Notes: generated by a model not told the origin, from the sequence alone. A DNA stretch of 64,000 nt from Hypomyces perniciosus (GCA_008477525.1 SPDT01000003.1:1364001-1428000); one strand, 5' to 3'. Counted from the first letter of the stretch, positions 23,223 through 36,121 are shown. Program-made: numbers and translations.

Positions 23223-25931
23223 CGTGACTGATGGAGAGGGGAACGGATAAGACTACGTCGATGATATCAACAGGATTGACCGTGAGATGACGCCGTTGTG
23301 CTCTTGAAAGGAGGAGACGAAAGAGGTGCGGAGTGGAAAGTGAAGTGGTGAAGGGAAGAGAAAGGTGAAGAGACTATAGAGGGATGGAGAAGGATTTATC
23401 ACTTGGTGCACATAATCTGAGGCATCAAGGCTTAGCTAATGGCAAGGCAACAGACGCGGTTGACTCCCCTGAAGCCCAGTCACTAGGCCTGACGCACGCG
23501 CTCACGGCCTAGCTACCAAGGTACTCCTATATCAGACGAACAATAGGCAACCAATAGAATGAATATGATCACAAGATCATCACTAGGGAAACGAAGGGTT
23601 GCATGCGTAAGCGCGTTTCATATTGAGAATCAAGGAGGGTCAGTTGTTGGCCAGCCCAGCGATATCATGCTGACTACAGTTGCTGTATACGCTCCAGAAA
23701 GTAAAAGGGTCAGACGGGGGAATAGCAGATTGAAAAAAAGGTCCTATGATGGAAGGGCTAGAATCAGAGGGATCACCAAAATTACGGACTGCTGTGCTGA
23801 AGGTGACGATACTACCACGAAGATCCACATTCACAATGACAGCTACGAGCGTATGACGTTTCTCTGACGCTTGCTTGATATTAATTTGAGCGTAATTCCT
23901 GTAGAGTTGGACCTTGTTTCATGGTGTTTGGAGGTGGCAGAGCTGCAAAGTCGTCCACTTTTTACCAGTTGGGGCTTTGAAGTTTGTTCTACCCACTACA
24001 AAGGGTCAAAGGAAATTCTCTCTTGTAACCCCCGCGAATCATTGTAATAACAAATCCAGTGGAAAGTTGAACAACAGAAACTGTTCACTGACAGTTGATG
24101 CAGTTGTTGAATCGCGTTTCCGGTTGCAGACAATAATGGTCGGTGGTGTTCAGTGAGGCGTTCTCATACCTAGGTAGCTTAGGAAGGGAATCCCTCCACT
24201 ATCATCTGCCACAACAGAACGGGCATTCTGTCTCTCAGCCTGCACACCACTCTCGAGAGTCCATGGGAAATAAGCTACCTCCTCCAACGATGCCCACTTT
24301 CTCTCGAATGATCACTGCTTCAAAACGTACCTGCAAACAAAGCGACGGCCTTCTGAACTTCCTCAGGGAGAGATCAGAACAGAGAGCTACGCTGACTTGA
24401 ACAAGAAATCCAACCAAAACAATGCGGGCCATCGACGCCAACCCGATCCATCGATTCAATATATTGCTATTCCAGAACAGTGCAAAGCTGATATACCTGA
24501 AAATGTCGTCGAGCTCGCCCTTTTTACGAGGAGGTGTGCTGCGATGGTCAGTCATCATCAAAATTAGGACCTTTCTCAGCCCGTAAGCTCTTCATTGTGG
24601 TGCTATTGAAGACGCTCAAATCACTAATTCTAAGTACCAGTTTCCCAATCTCTTTTGCCACTTCCTCCTACGATCAATCTTGAATCGCGACTCACGAGAG
24701 TTGTCCGAGTCCCACTCCGAGTCAAGAGCCAAGCACCCGGATTTCTTCCAATACGTCAACTTCGTTTTACTTCATACGTTTCTCAAAGCTATTTGAGACG
24801 AGGGGGCTCCTACCGTTGCACAATCGAACACAAGAGAGAAGTGTCGAACACTCGCATTCCCTGGCCCACGAGTCGCAATAAATCGAAATAGCATAAACTC
24901 GACAAACTTCTGAATCGAACAACCCCCCCAAACCGTCCAACAGGCCCCAAGGCATCGCTCTATCGACCCCCTCCATAGCTCGACTGCTTCCTTCCACCGG
25001 ACGATATTCCCAGCGAGCTTCAACACCGATTCAATACAGAACCTCGATCACAGCATACCCACGTTTTAAATAGGGATACCCCGTCTTGAAGAGTCAACGA
25101 CGGTGGCGCACTATATCAGCCATGGATCCCTGACATGATGTCTGATCAGCAACTTGTTTAGTTCCCGCACTCTAGCTCCAAAAGCTGCCTAGGTGCGGCG
25201 GTTTCTAGTGCGTGGCTGAAGCCACCGTGATGTGACCAGGGATGCCTGTTCCTGTAATCACAGATCCTCCTAGATGCCCAGTGATTTTTACTGACTTCAA
25301 TTGTGGAAATCAATACCACAATCGGTGGTGCTGCGCGCTGGCCCTTTCAAGCGGATTATATGCACAAAAGAACTACGCGAACTTCAGTATAGAAGGTGTC
25401 TCTACGTTATACGACAGGTCCTCATGACGATACTTTGAGTTTGCGACAGCATTAGTTTGCGAAAATCGAATAAAGCCACTTTCTATAAACTCTGGGAAAG
25501 CATCTCCTGCTCTCAAATGCCCACCAGCGTCGACAAACCAGCGGCAGATGAAGAACGAATTGCCACGGAATACGGAGTACGGAGTACAGGTGCACGAGAT
25601 ACATCACCAAGAAGCATCGATGTTTCACAAGTCAGATGTCGCAGAAATGGTCTGGATGAGCTCATTGCCCCCATGTTCAAGGGAGTACGCAACGCGTGCA
25701 TCACCAGAGTTCTCCTCGGAGCGTCTTTCATCAAATACAACCAAGAAATCTAAAGCAGTCGTGGTATGTCTTGTTGGATTGTAGATATTCCTAGTGATCG
25801 AGGGACCCGATATAAACAAGAGCCAACGTGGTCCACGGACGTCCCAGTAGCTTCAGATATAGACACAGTTGTCATTATTCTCGAAGTTCCCCATTAACCC
25901 ATCTCTCACACCCCGATTCCTGGCGTAGCAA
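23223..25931. other. Gene-poor stretch with TACGGAGTA motifs
   Basis: About 2.7 kb. The minus-strand frame 24235-24561 has some coding character (a hydrophobic segment after a basic N-terminus) and candidate splice sites at GTATAT and GTACGT, but no coherent gene model could be built. Tandem copies of the short TACGGAGTA motif lie at about 25571-25586. Confidence 0.4.
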
Positions 25932-26198
25932 CTAGGTCCTTTTCTTGCCTTCATCCTTGCACTCATAGATCTCAAGCGGCACGTGGAATTGAGTGCAAGC
26001 GTTGCAATTCGTGTTCAGAGGAGACGAAAGGGCGACTCGACATCCGCAATAGCACAAACATCGCGGGTCCGTTGAATGTGACGCTGGCGTCGCCAAAGTA
26101 GCTTGACTAGAGCCAGGCTCATCAGAATCCCGATCCCAGTTCACGGGGAGTTTTGTGATGTCTCACCTGCCAGTGTCCTTAGAAGTTTTGGAAGGCAT
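25932..26198 (-). CDS. Small cysteine-rich protein, 68 aa, unknown
   Basis: A two-exon model, 26198-26167 and 26106-25932, with a 60-nt GTGAGA...TAG intron and consistent phase. The protein begins MPSKTSK and carries the motif RCLCYCGCR, then CNAC, then C, in a spacing suggestive of metal binding. It has no signal peptide, so it is not an obvious secreted effector. The cysteine pattern and the clean splice make it likely to be a real gene. The family is not recognised. Confidence 0.4.
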
Positions 26199-26731
26199 GA
26201 CGACAAGTGTTGATGTCTGTGAAGCTGGCTGGTAGAGGTCTGGCTTCGGGGCTGATGCCGCTATCTTGCGTGTCTTTGGCCGTGAAAGATGGATCCCCAT
26301 TGTTGCAATGGTCTGTCGTGGACTTTATAGTCTTTATCTTGGGCAGATGATGTTTGCAGGTGCGACAATTCACTGTTGCTGTTGTGGATTTGATGAATGA
26401 TTCACGCAATTTATCGGGGACTGGGAATGGTTATGAATGTCAGTACTGGGTCAGTTAGGAGTCAAGTGATTTCGGTCAAAATTTATTACTGAAGCTCCGT
26501 CTAGAACAAGGTTAAGATTCAAAGCACAACCCAACTCTATCATGGAATCTACAACGCAGCTATATGAACAGTCATCTCCAGCAAGAGAATTCCATAAAAA
26601 TGGAAATGGTAATAATAATGAACCATTCATATAGCAAAGCTCACAATTTGTAGTATATCTTCGCAGTGTCGGGATGGTAGTCGACGCCACACACAAAGCG
26701 ATTTCATCACTCGTATTCGCCGTCATCCTGA
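26199..26731. other. Intergenic
   Basis: The region downstream of the tryptophanase-like gene. The frames at 26179-26409 and 26451-26726 on the minus strand show no domain. Confidence 0.4.
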
Positions 26732-28189
26732 TTAATTAGTGCCGATATGGATCATATGATTCTCCCCATTGCTCTGGCCAGACAGACACGCCTTCTTGGC
26801 CACTGGCTCCTCAGCTCTCTCTAAACGGACTGTGAAATGCCTCAACGTTGCGCTCTCTTCGACGACGCGGAAGCCCCTCTTGATGGCTGATCTGCGCCGG
26901 TGAATCCTGACGAGAGCTTCACCCACCATAGCCAAGTGGTCATTGGAATACACTCGTCGTGGAATCGCAAGTCGCACAAATTCCGTCTTTGCGTATCTGT
27001 CTTCTTTCGTGATGGGATCTCTGTCGTTTAACAGCGTGCCTAGCTCGACACCGCGAACGCCTGACTCCAAATACAGCTCCACGGCCAGCGTTTGGGCAAC
27101 ATATTCCTCCCTCGGGACCAGGGGAAGGAATGCAGAGGCATCGATGACAACGGCGTGGCCACCGATTGGTTGCTGAACTGGGATATTCGCATTAATCAAC
27201 ATTTGTCCGAATTTCTGAACCTGTCCGATCCGAGAGTTGAGATATTCCTGATCCGTGACTTCGTCCAAGCCCACGGCAAAAGCGGCCATATCTCTGCCCG
27301 CTAAGCCGCCGTATGTCTTGAAACCTTCAAACAAGATGACAAAGTTTGCCGTCTTATCAAACCAGCCTTTATGCCTCGTCGCCAAGAGTCCACCAATGTT
27401 GACAAGTCCATCTTTCTTGCCACTCATCATCATCGCGTCGGCAAACTGATACATGTCTCGAACAATGTCTCGGATACTCTTGTCGGCGTAGCCCAGCTCG
27501 CGTTGTTGAATAAACCAAGCGTTCTCTGCAAAGCGAGCTGAGTCAATGACAACGGGGACGTTGTGCCGTGTGGCGAGTTGCTTCACAGCTCGCAAATTCT
27601 CCATGGAGACTGGTTGACCACCGCTTTTGTTGCAAGTCACGGTAACAATGATCATGGGGATGTTGCCGCGATGGGTCTCTAGAATGGACTCGAGCTTGGC
27701 CAGGTTGACGTTGCCCTTGAAGGGATGCTGAGAGTCGATTTTGAAGGCTTCATCCAGGGGACAGTCAATAGCCTTGGCCTTGCGACATTCAATATGGGCC
27801 CGGGTGGTGTCGAAGTGAGAATTTCCAGGAACAACACTGTCTTCATTGAGGAAAGCTGAGAACAAAGCATTTTCGGCAGCTCTGCCCTGGTGAACAGGAA
27901 GAACGTAGTCAAAGCCGAACACATTCGTCACCATCTCTTTGAGGCAGAGAAACGATGAAGAGCCAGCGTACGTCTCATCGCCTCTCATCATGGCAGCCCA
28001 TTGGTGGTCGCTCATTGCGCCAGTGCCGCTGTCAGTGAGGAGGTCTATGTATACCTGCTCACTCTGGAGGCTGAACAGGTTGTAGTCAACGTCCTGGATC
28101 CATGCCTCTCGTTCTTTCCGAGTGCTGGGGCGGATCCTCTCAACCATCTTCACCCTCCAACTTTCTGGGAGATGACCTCTGGGAGACAT
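26732..28189 (-). CDS. Tryptophan indole-lyase (tryptophanase)-like PLP enzyme, 485 aa
   Basis: A beta-eliminating lyase of PLP fold type I, which would cleave tryptophan to indole, pyruvate and ammonia in the cytosol. It has the PLP-binding lysine in MSGKKDGLVNIGG (K259), the cofactor aspartate and arginine in VIDSARFAENA (D216, R219), and the N-terminal substrate region around DLLTDSGTGAMSD. Two positions separate tryptophanase from tyrosine phenol-lyase. FDTT at residue 127 carries the Asp typical of tryptophanase, where tyrosine phenol-lyase has Thr. GVRGVELG has Leu383 where tyrosine phenol-lyase has its phenol-recognising Arg381. The following LLNDRDP also fits tryptophanase. Length matches the family, which is about 460-470 residues, with a short C-terminal extension. 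It has no introns and stands alone. Fungal copies are patchy and often explained by transfer from bacteria. Confidence 0.88.
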   Translation of the reverse strand: MSPRGHLPESWRVKMVERIRPSTRKEREAWIQDVDYNLFSLQSEQVYIDLLTDSGTGAMSDHQWAAMMRGDETYAGSSSFLCLKEMVTNVFGFDYVLPVHQGRAAENALFSAFLNEDSVVPGNSHFDTTRAHIECRKAKAIDCPLDEAFKIDSQHPFKGNVNLAKLESILETHRGNIPMIIVTVTCNKSGGQPVSMENLRAVKQLATRHNVPVVIDSARFAENAWFIQQRELGYADKSIRDIVRDMYQFADAMMMSGKKDGLVNIGGLLATRHKGWFDKTANFVILFEGFKTYGGLAGRDMAAFAVGLDEVTDQEYLNSRIGQVQKFGQMLINANIPVQQPIGGHAVVIDASAFLPLVPREEYVAQTLAVELYLESGVRGVELGTLLNDRDPITKEDRYAKTEFVRLAIPRRVYSNDHLAMVGEALVRIHRRRSAIKRGFRVVEESATLRHFTVRLERAEEPVAKKACLSGQSNGENHMIHIGTN

Positions 28190-29390
28190 TTTGGCGGATG
28201 GGGTAATGTTGAGTGATCAAATTTCACCGCAAGGTGGTTCAAAGACAAAAAGATTTGTTCTGAGTCCGGTCAGAACAAGTGTACAGATGCTACTGCGACT
28301 CGGAACAATGGGTCATTATATACCACCAGGCTTCCATGATGTTCTTATATTATGTCATGATAGCACGGTGTATTATTGCCGCTCACATATACCGAGGCTA
28401 CAGGGACCTTGGCGGGTATTGCTGAACCCAGAGATCCAATCCAGCTGAAAATGACCTGTAAAACGGGGCCAAGGCTGTCGGCCATCCAGGGGCAAGATTA
28501 CGTTTTACGCAACCAAAATGTAGTAATACCATATAACATAGTAATATCACTGATTGAGTGAGCCCAGAATACACTGTGGATTCTGTATTTTTCGCATTCA
28601 AGGAGGGGGTTTGTTGGGGCTCAGTTCATACTTGGCGCAACGATGGCCTTGGTGAAATTTCTGTTGGTAGGCGAAAGTTGGAATCTTTTGTCAGACTGTG
28701 CCACTGCATTACGATAGCGTCGGAGTTGTCTCTGATGATCGTAATGAATAATCGGTTGTTAGATTTCCATTATGTATTAAGCGTGGCCATATTCCTTTTG
28801 CAAAGATGATGAGGCAACTACGTCTTGCTTCTGATGTGATTCAGCTTGTGGAACTGTTCTTGGCATGCATGCACGGAGCCATCACTATGTCTTGCCTTTG
28901 AGAGCCACCGTCTTGCAACCGTTCATAAAGGATCCCAGGTGAAATGAAAGAAAAGGGTCTGTTGAATGGCCCGTGCCATTGAGTAACGTCGCCACAAAGA
29001 AACAAGGTGATACCAGCTGCTTTCGATGGACACGCTTCCCCATCTGAGTACGTCATCTGAGCAGGTCGCACTGACAAGATAGCTTCGAAGTGTACCATAA
29101 TACAATATCGATTATAGTCTTGCGATGTGATTTTTCTCAATCATATTTTTATTGTTAGTTGAGGCTGACGTCTATTAGACCAACCAACTCGTTTAGCTTG
29201 ATGTCAGCCATAGATACGCTAGGATAGTGTCGATCCCAGAAGTACGAGGCACGTGGTAAACAAACAAGAGTCTAAATAATTCAGCAAGATGAATACAGAA
29301 AAAAAAAGAGATCTAATGTAAGCCTGAAGAACCCCGTGACGATGTGTATCCGCAACCCTTATCATACAGCAAGTGCAATGTCCATCTACT
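28190..29390. other. Intergenic, upstream of the tryptophanase-like gene
   Basis: About 1.2 kb with no supported gene. It includes the promoter of the minus-strand lyase. Frames such as 28841-29140 are short and lack motifs. Confidence 0.45.
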
Positions 29391-29788
29391 TCACCAGCCA
29401 AATCCACCACCATTCACCCCAAAAACCCCCAGAAAGTCCATTTCGTGGCCCGCTAGAGCATCAAAACCGTAAAAGACTTGAGTCAAATCCGCGTCGAGTT
29501 CAGGATGTGCGCGGATTTCATCGCCGGTGACAGTATTTGCATCTGTGCTGGGGTTGACAGGCGTAGTATTCCACGGAGTAAATGGAATGTTACCACTAAT
29601 GAATGAAGAATTCTGCGTAGTAGTAGCTGGGCTCGGTGCCACTTGGTGAGATGACATGTATCCGAGGTGGCCCGGCTCGCCGCCATCATTGGAAGGTATG
29701 GGCGAAACAACATCAATTGGAATTGGGGACGAGCCAAAGGAGGATATATTGCCTTCTGAATGGTGAGCGAATCCAGTCGGAGTACTAC
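29391..29788 (-). pseudogene. C-terminal part of a Ser/Pro-rich regulatory-type protein, probable last exon of the split Clr5 gene
   Basis: An open frame of 131 codons ends in an acidic/aromatic tail (DLTQVFYGFDALAG, then MDFLGVFG), with a Pro/Ser/Asn-rich linker before it, as in the C-termini of fungal Clr5 and Zn-cluster proteins. It begins right after a CCCCCCCCCAG acceptor-like site at 29789. There is no ATG of its own in a sensible place. About 350 bp further upstream on this strand lies the AT-rich retroelement, and beyond it a Clr5 N-terminus. Joining the two Clr5 exons (161 and 107 nt) to this 398-nt exon gives 666 nt, a multiple of three. It could instead be the truncated 3' end of an unrelated regulator. 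Confidence 0.5.
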
Positions 29789-30137
29789 CTGGGGGGGGGT
29801 GTCGACTCCTATGTTGTCGGTCATTTGGTGGTCCTCTCAGGCATAGTGTTCGCTGTGAAAGAAATTTCCATATCACCAATCGAGATGGCGCGATGCAAGG
29901 TCCCGTCCCGCCTCGTGCATGCCACCATAATAGCCCAATCATATACAAAGTACGGAGTACGGCGTATTATATACCTACTATTAATATTACTACTCTTCCA
30001 TGTGCCCTGTAAGGTAGTAACTAAGTGGGTGCGTTCGCCAGCGCTATATTAGCGTTTCAGGGGTCTATCAAAACAGCCACAGGTAAGCAAAACAAAGGAT
30101 TGAAGTGAGACAGTTTAGTTTGACACTATTGCTGATG

Positions 30138-30152
30138 GCAGCCAGATAGGAA
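30138..30152. repeat. Left copy of 15-bp target-site duplication
   Basis: GCAGCCAGATAGGAA, identical to 36023-36037. It abuts the A-rich tail of the element, as seen on the minus strand. Confidence 0.85.
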
Positions 30153-33100
30153 TTGTTTGTTTGTTTTATTATTTATATCCACTAAATAAGCTAATTACAC
30201 AAATCCCTTATAGGCAATAGGATATCAAGAGCTGGCGGCTTGCGCCGCTATTCGCTGAGTTTTAATTTATAAAAGAAAAAAGGTTAATTTAAGTGGTATT
30301 AGTCTATTTCTGCTAAAGGAGGGCTATAAAAGTCTACTTCCTCTACTAGTTTCTAGAAAGCCTTACTTCCTATAAGTCTAAATAAATAAAAGAAAGGGGT
30401 CTCTTTTAAAGGGATATTTAAAAGGAAAGGCTTAATTATTTTATATTCCGCGAAATAACTTTATCTTTTTAATTTACTATACTTATAGATAGACTTTCTA
30501 TTATACCTAAAGCATTTATAGTATTCCTGGAAGTCCTTATATCTTAATCTTTCCGCTAATAGCCTATAAAGGATAAAGTATAAGAGTTTAAATTCTAAAG
30601 GGGAAGTTAAAGCTTTAAATCTTTATTATTTATAGCCTTTTAAGGTTTTACTAAACCAGTTTTACTCTTTTATTTCCGCGACTTTTCTTTAATCTATCTT
30701 TTAATATATATAATTATAGCCTAGTTTTATATAGTAAAGAAAGCTGCGCTTTATTTAATTAAATAGTTAATTTATTTATTGCCTATAATATCCTTATATT
30801 TTAAAACTTATAAAATAAAGGTTCTATAAAGTAAAATACTTTATACTAGTTTCTAAACGTATATATATACTTTTTATATAAAAGGGGGGGGCTTATTAAA
30901 TAATTTATTAATAATTAATAAATTATTTAAAAAAAGGAAGGCTATTTAAATTATATAGTCTTCCTTTATATATCTAGTTATTAGCTTTATAGCCTTTAAA
31001 GCAGTTTATACTTTTATATTATAAACCTTTATATTACTAAAGCGTTTAATATTTATAATTACTTTTACTTTATAATGAATAACTACTTTTTAGCTTATAT
31101 TCCCTTTAATTTAAAATTTATTAAAGTAGGCTAAAATTAAATAAAAAGGGAGGGATTTAATTGTTTCCAGGTATTTCTTTACTGCAGTTAATTTGCCTAT
31201 ACCTTTTAAGTTAAGAGTAAAGAGAATATATAAAGACTTTTAATAAAGAGTATAGGTTTAATAGTTTTATTAAATAAAGCGGCAGTGCACTAAAGTCTAG
31301 TTTATATTAGTTAAAAAAGGAGTTTTTTATTAATATATTAATTAATTACATAGTTTTAATCTAATCCTATAAATCTTACTATATATTTAAGTTAAGCTTA
31401 GGCTAAAGCAATACTAGCTAAAGAAACCCTTAACTCTTTATATAAAATAAGAATACTTATAGTCTTTTAAACTAAAAGGATTATCTTTACTATAGCCTTA
31501 AAGGCTTTATTTATTTTATCTATTAAGCTAATTACTCCTATATTAACCTATTTAATAAAGTTAGCCTGCAATTATTATTTATATTTTAACTATTATACTT
31601 TTATTTTATATACAACAATAAAGAGGATATAGGCTTTTATAGCTTATACTATAGCTTTAAAAGGTAAGCCTTTTTAAGTTTTATTAAGCAATTTAAAGAA
31701 GTTAAAGACTTTATATACTTTACCTATAAATATTTTTATATATTTTTTAAAAAGAACTTTAAATTAAAGTAAACTTTAACTATTAAATATCCTTTTTAAA
31801 CTAAACTAGTTTTGCCTTTATTATAATACTGTTTTTATATATTTAGCCTTTTATATAGTAAAAGTATAGTAATTTAACTTTAATATAGTTAAATGATACT
31901 ATATTCTTTACTTTTTATTTTAATATTTTATTAAGTGTTTATTATATAAAGGTAGCTATTTTTTAAATAGACTTACCTATAATAAATATAATAATATTAT
32001 TAATATACTTAAAGTAAGATTATTAGTCTTTAAGCTAAAAGATTAGGCGAAAGTATAATATTAATATAATAAAAGAGATAAAAGACTTTTATAAAGCATT
32101 ACACTTAAAGGCAAAGTTTAGTAAATTAATCTTATTTCTTTTATAGATAAAAGCAGTTTTATTATTTATAAAAGACTTTACTTATTTTATAAATTAAATA
32201 AGTTAACTTTATTATTTCAATTATAAAACTCATCTATTTTTTATAATAATATTAAAGGCCTTAAAGATATTAAAGGTAAATAAAGTTATAACCTTGTTTT
32301 TATTTAAGGCAACTTTAATATTATAAATTAAATAAGCAATTAGGTTTATAGCTGCTTTTTTAAAGAGGGCTTTAAAGTATTATTTTAAAAGGATTTTATA
32401 TTTAAATATTAAAAGGAATACATTTTTAATAAATAGCCTTTTAAAGCCTTTTTCTATATAAGAAAGCAGTAAAATAAATTTAAAAGCTTTATAAGTTATA
32501 TAATTAAATTTATTAAGTTTAGGTATAATAGTAACTTTAATATTTTTAAAGGAGAAAAGATAATATTTTAATTTAAAGTAGCCTTTAAAAAGGTTTATAA
32601 TAAACTTTTTAAGAGTAGGCTAAATATAGTATAAAAAGGCAATTAATATATTATCTGCGCTAAGCGCAGTACTCCCTGCTTTAGTTATAGCTTTTCTTAC
32701 CTCTTTTTTAATAATTATTTTATTTTATAGTATTTAAAGGTTCTCTAATACTTAAAGTTCTTATAAATTTTTAATATTTTCTTTTATTCCCTTTTACTGC
32801 AGTAAATATTTTTTAAAAAAGCTATTTACTTTTTAAAGTTTAAAATACTTTTATTGCTATTTATTAAAAGGGGGGGTTAAAACTAATCTATAGCTTTACG
32901 CTATTTAATTACCTATTAAATGCCTTTACTTAAACTAGCTTTAACTATAACTTTATCCTAGTAGTTGCATTTTTTATATTTAACTATATTATATAGTATT
33001 TTCTTTACTTTAATCTATTTATTAATCTTAAAAGGCACTATAATAAAAGTTAAATAAACTATTTAATAGACTTTATTTTACTAAAAGGCACTATATTTAT

Positions 33101-36022
33101 TTTAATATTTTCTTTTACCCACTAACTATATATAATCTATAAAAAGTCTTTAACATATTTATATTGCTATATTTAGGTTTTCTTTAATTAAATTAATTAT
33201 ATTTACCTTTAAGAAAAGCTAAGTATATATATATATTAACTAGCTAAACTCTTCTAGGCTTTTAAAAAAATATATTTCTTTTTTACATTAACTATTAGCC
33301 TAATAAAGCTTAAAAGTATAGTAATAACTATATAATAGTCTAAATTTATATTTAGGTTTTTTATAATAGTTATTAATATAAGGCAGTTAACGAAAATAAA
33401 GTTAATATATTTTCAAGAATCCTTTATAAGGGTATTTATAAAGGCAGGGATTAAGTTATATTTATCTGTTTATTTAACTAATTTATTACTTGCAGTATTT
33501 AAGATTTAGCTTAACTGCTATATTTAATATAATATATTAAATTCTCCTGCAATAATTAAATTTAAAAGGGCTAACTTTACCTTTTAAAGGTTTTTATTAT
33601 AATATTAAAAAAAGCCTTACAGTAAATATTAATAATAATATAGCTATAGACTTTTATTTAATAAATATAATTGCTTTTTAATTTTAACAGTAAAAGCTAT
33701 TAATATAATAAATTTAGTAATTTTGTAATATAAATAAAAATATAAAGTTTAGCCTCCCTTTAATTATTAAATAGGTTAAATATTTAAAAATTAACATAAA
33801 ATTTTATTTATCTTTTAAATAATATAATATTTTAATAAATCTATAACTTTTAAATAAATATAATATTAAAGCTATTTTTTTAAATTAATAAAAAGGCTAT
33901 ATTATAATATTATCTTTATTTTTTTATATTAACTTAAAAGATTTTTAAATTAAATCTTTTTTAATAGTTTTAATAAAGTTTATTATTTATAAATTAAACT
34001 TATAAAGTTTATTTCTTTACAGGATTCCTTTAAAGTATTATTTATAAAGTTATTAAAATTAATAACCTTTATTATAAAATAGGCTAATAAACTTTCTTTA
34101 ATAAACTATTAAAGATATTTATTAAATTTATTTTATTTTAAAGGGCTTTATTATAAAGGTAAAAGGTATTATCTTATTTAAAGGGAAAAGTCTTTAAATT
34201 TAAACTTTAAAAGTAAAAGTAATAAAAGATTTAGTTAAAGCAGCTTAAAGAGCTCCTCCTTTAAATATATTAAATTTAAGCTTAAACGTAAAAGGGGTAA
34301 GGTTTTTTTTTTTAAAATTTTAAACTTTTTAAGTTTTTTAATACTTTTAAGTTATTCTTTAATAGTATATAATTTTATATTATTTTTAATAGTTAAATAT
34401 ATATAGCAGTTTAAAATATTAAATTAATAAAGTTTAAAGTAGTTAATATATTAAATAAAATTATTATAATTTTTATTTTTATTAATATATTAAAGGGAAC
34501 ATTTACTATACTTTTTATACTATATAGTTTTAATATATCTTTAAAAGTTATAAAAGCTAAAGTATTTATTATATTAAATTATTTATATTTTTTAAATCTA
34601 AAGCTTTATTAAAGCTGAATAATTAAAAAATTTAAAGTTTATTTTAAATTTCTTTTTAAAAGAAATAAAGTAATAGCAGGTATTAATAGTTTTATTAAAG
34701 GGGGCCTTTTAAGAAAAGATTAAAGGTTTTTTAAATTTAATATTTTTTTAAATTTTAATTAAAATTAATATATTAATAAAAAATATTTAAAGTATTAATA
34801 TAATATTTAGAAATACTTTATATAAAAAAACTCTTTTATATATATATTTCTTTAATTTTTAAGCTATTAACTTTTACAGTTAAGTTTAAAGTATAAATAT
34901 TTTATTTAATTTCTTTATTATTAATTTTTAATATAAAGCTTAACTTTATTTTTTAAATGTAAATAATATTTTTATTTTTAAACTTTTTAATTTTAATAAT
35001 ATCTTATTTAGCCTTAATAGTCATAATTTTTTTTAACTATAGTTTAAAGGGATTTAAAAGAAGATTTTATTATTAGGTTTTTTAAAAGTTATATTTTATT
35101 TAATTAAATTATTTTTTATAATAAAGGCTAGCCTTTTATTATTTTATAAAATAAATTTTTTTTTTCTATTAAAGATTTTTTATTTATACCTTTAACTGCA
35201 ATTATAGCTTATATAATTAACTTTAAGCTATGAATTATTAATAAAATACTTAAATTAATTTAAATTAAAGGGTAAAGTTTAATTTATTATTATTTATTAT
35301 TTTAATAAATCTTTTTATTAACTAGCTATATAATTATGAATTAAATTAAAAAGGGATTTTTACTTAACTTTTTAAAATTTATAAAGGCTTTTAAAAAAAA
35401 GGCCTTTAAAAATATTAATAAATATTTTATTTATTTATAAAGCAGCTAAAAGATAATATTTTCTTTAATATTTAATTAAATAATTATTAATAGCTTAAAC
35501 TATTAAAAATAAAACTTTTTATTTAACTTTTTAAATTATATTAATTTCTTTAATTTATATAAAAACTTTATAAACTATTTACCATTATTTAAAGTAAATA
35601 TATTTATTAGCCTACTTTAAAGGGAAGAAAAAAGGCCTTTTTAAATCCTTTTTAAAAAAAGAAAAATATTATGTTTTATATTAAAGCTAAAATTAAATTT
35701 AAAGATCTTAGTTTTAATATATTTATTATTAATATAGTATTTTTTAAATATAAATAAAAAGACTATAGTCCCTTTTTATTTTAAAAGTAAAAAAGTACCT
35801 TTTTTTTAAATTACTAGATTACTGCTTGCCTAGCAGCAGTAAAGTTTAATTATCCCTAGTTTACTTAAAGTCTAATAATATTTACTATTTTTCTTTAAGT
35901 GCTTAAAAGGGGCAAGGGAGTATTATTAAGTTTATTTTTCTTAATAGCTAATTAAGAGGTTATGAATTTTAGTGAGTAGGCACCTAAAAGGTGGGGTACC
36001 TGTAGGTGTAGGAGGGAAGCTT
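30153..36022 (-). mobile_element. RIP-degraded LINE-type (non-LTR) retrotransposon, about 5.87 kb
   Basis: The block is extremely AT-rich, dominated by TpA, without any open frame, and bounded sharply by normal-GC DNA. This is the pattern left by RIP on a repeated element. It is flanked by identical 15-bp direct repeats and has no terminal inverted repeats or LTRs. The left inner end reads, on the minus strand, as a terminal A-rich simple tail (AAACAAACAAACAA) before the duplication. Together these are the signature of target-primed reverse transcription, so the element lies on the minus strand with its 5' end near 36022 and 3' end near 30153. The length fits Tad1-clade LINEs, but coding domains are too mutated for me to assign a clade. 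The 5'-most 70 bp keeps higher GC (the GTGGGGTACCTGTAGG region). Confidence 0.8.
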
Positions 36023-36037
36023 GCAGCCAGATAGGAA
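36023..36037. repeat. Right copy of 15-bp target-site duplication
   Basis: An exact copy of 30138-30152, marking the 5' junction of the retroelement. Confidence 0.85.
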
Positions 36038-36121
36038 GAACTGCTACCTTAATATATAAAACTGGTTAAAAGAAAGAGGATAGACTGCTGAATGATTGAC
36101 GTTTGCCAAGATGCTGTGTTG

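Noticed and set aside
26732..28189. Annotation as tyrosine phenol-lyase
   Set aside because: The phenol-recognising Arg and the Thr of that enzyme are replaced by Leu383 and Asp127.
30153..36022. Centromere or mitochondrial DNA insertion as the source of the AT-rich block
   Set aside because: Exact 15-bp flanking duplication and an A-rich terminal tail point to a retrotransposon, and no mitochondrial genes are visible.
30153..36022. CRISPR or other spaced repeat array in the AT-rich block
   Set aside because: No regular repeat spacing; the repetition is low-complexity TA content.
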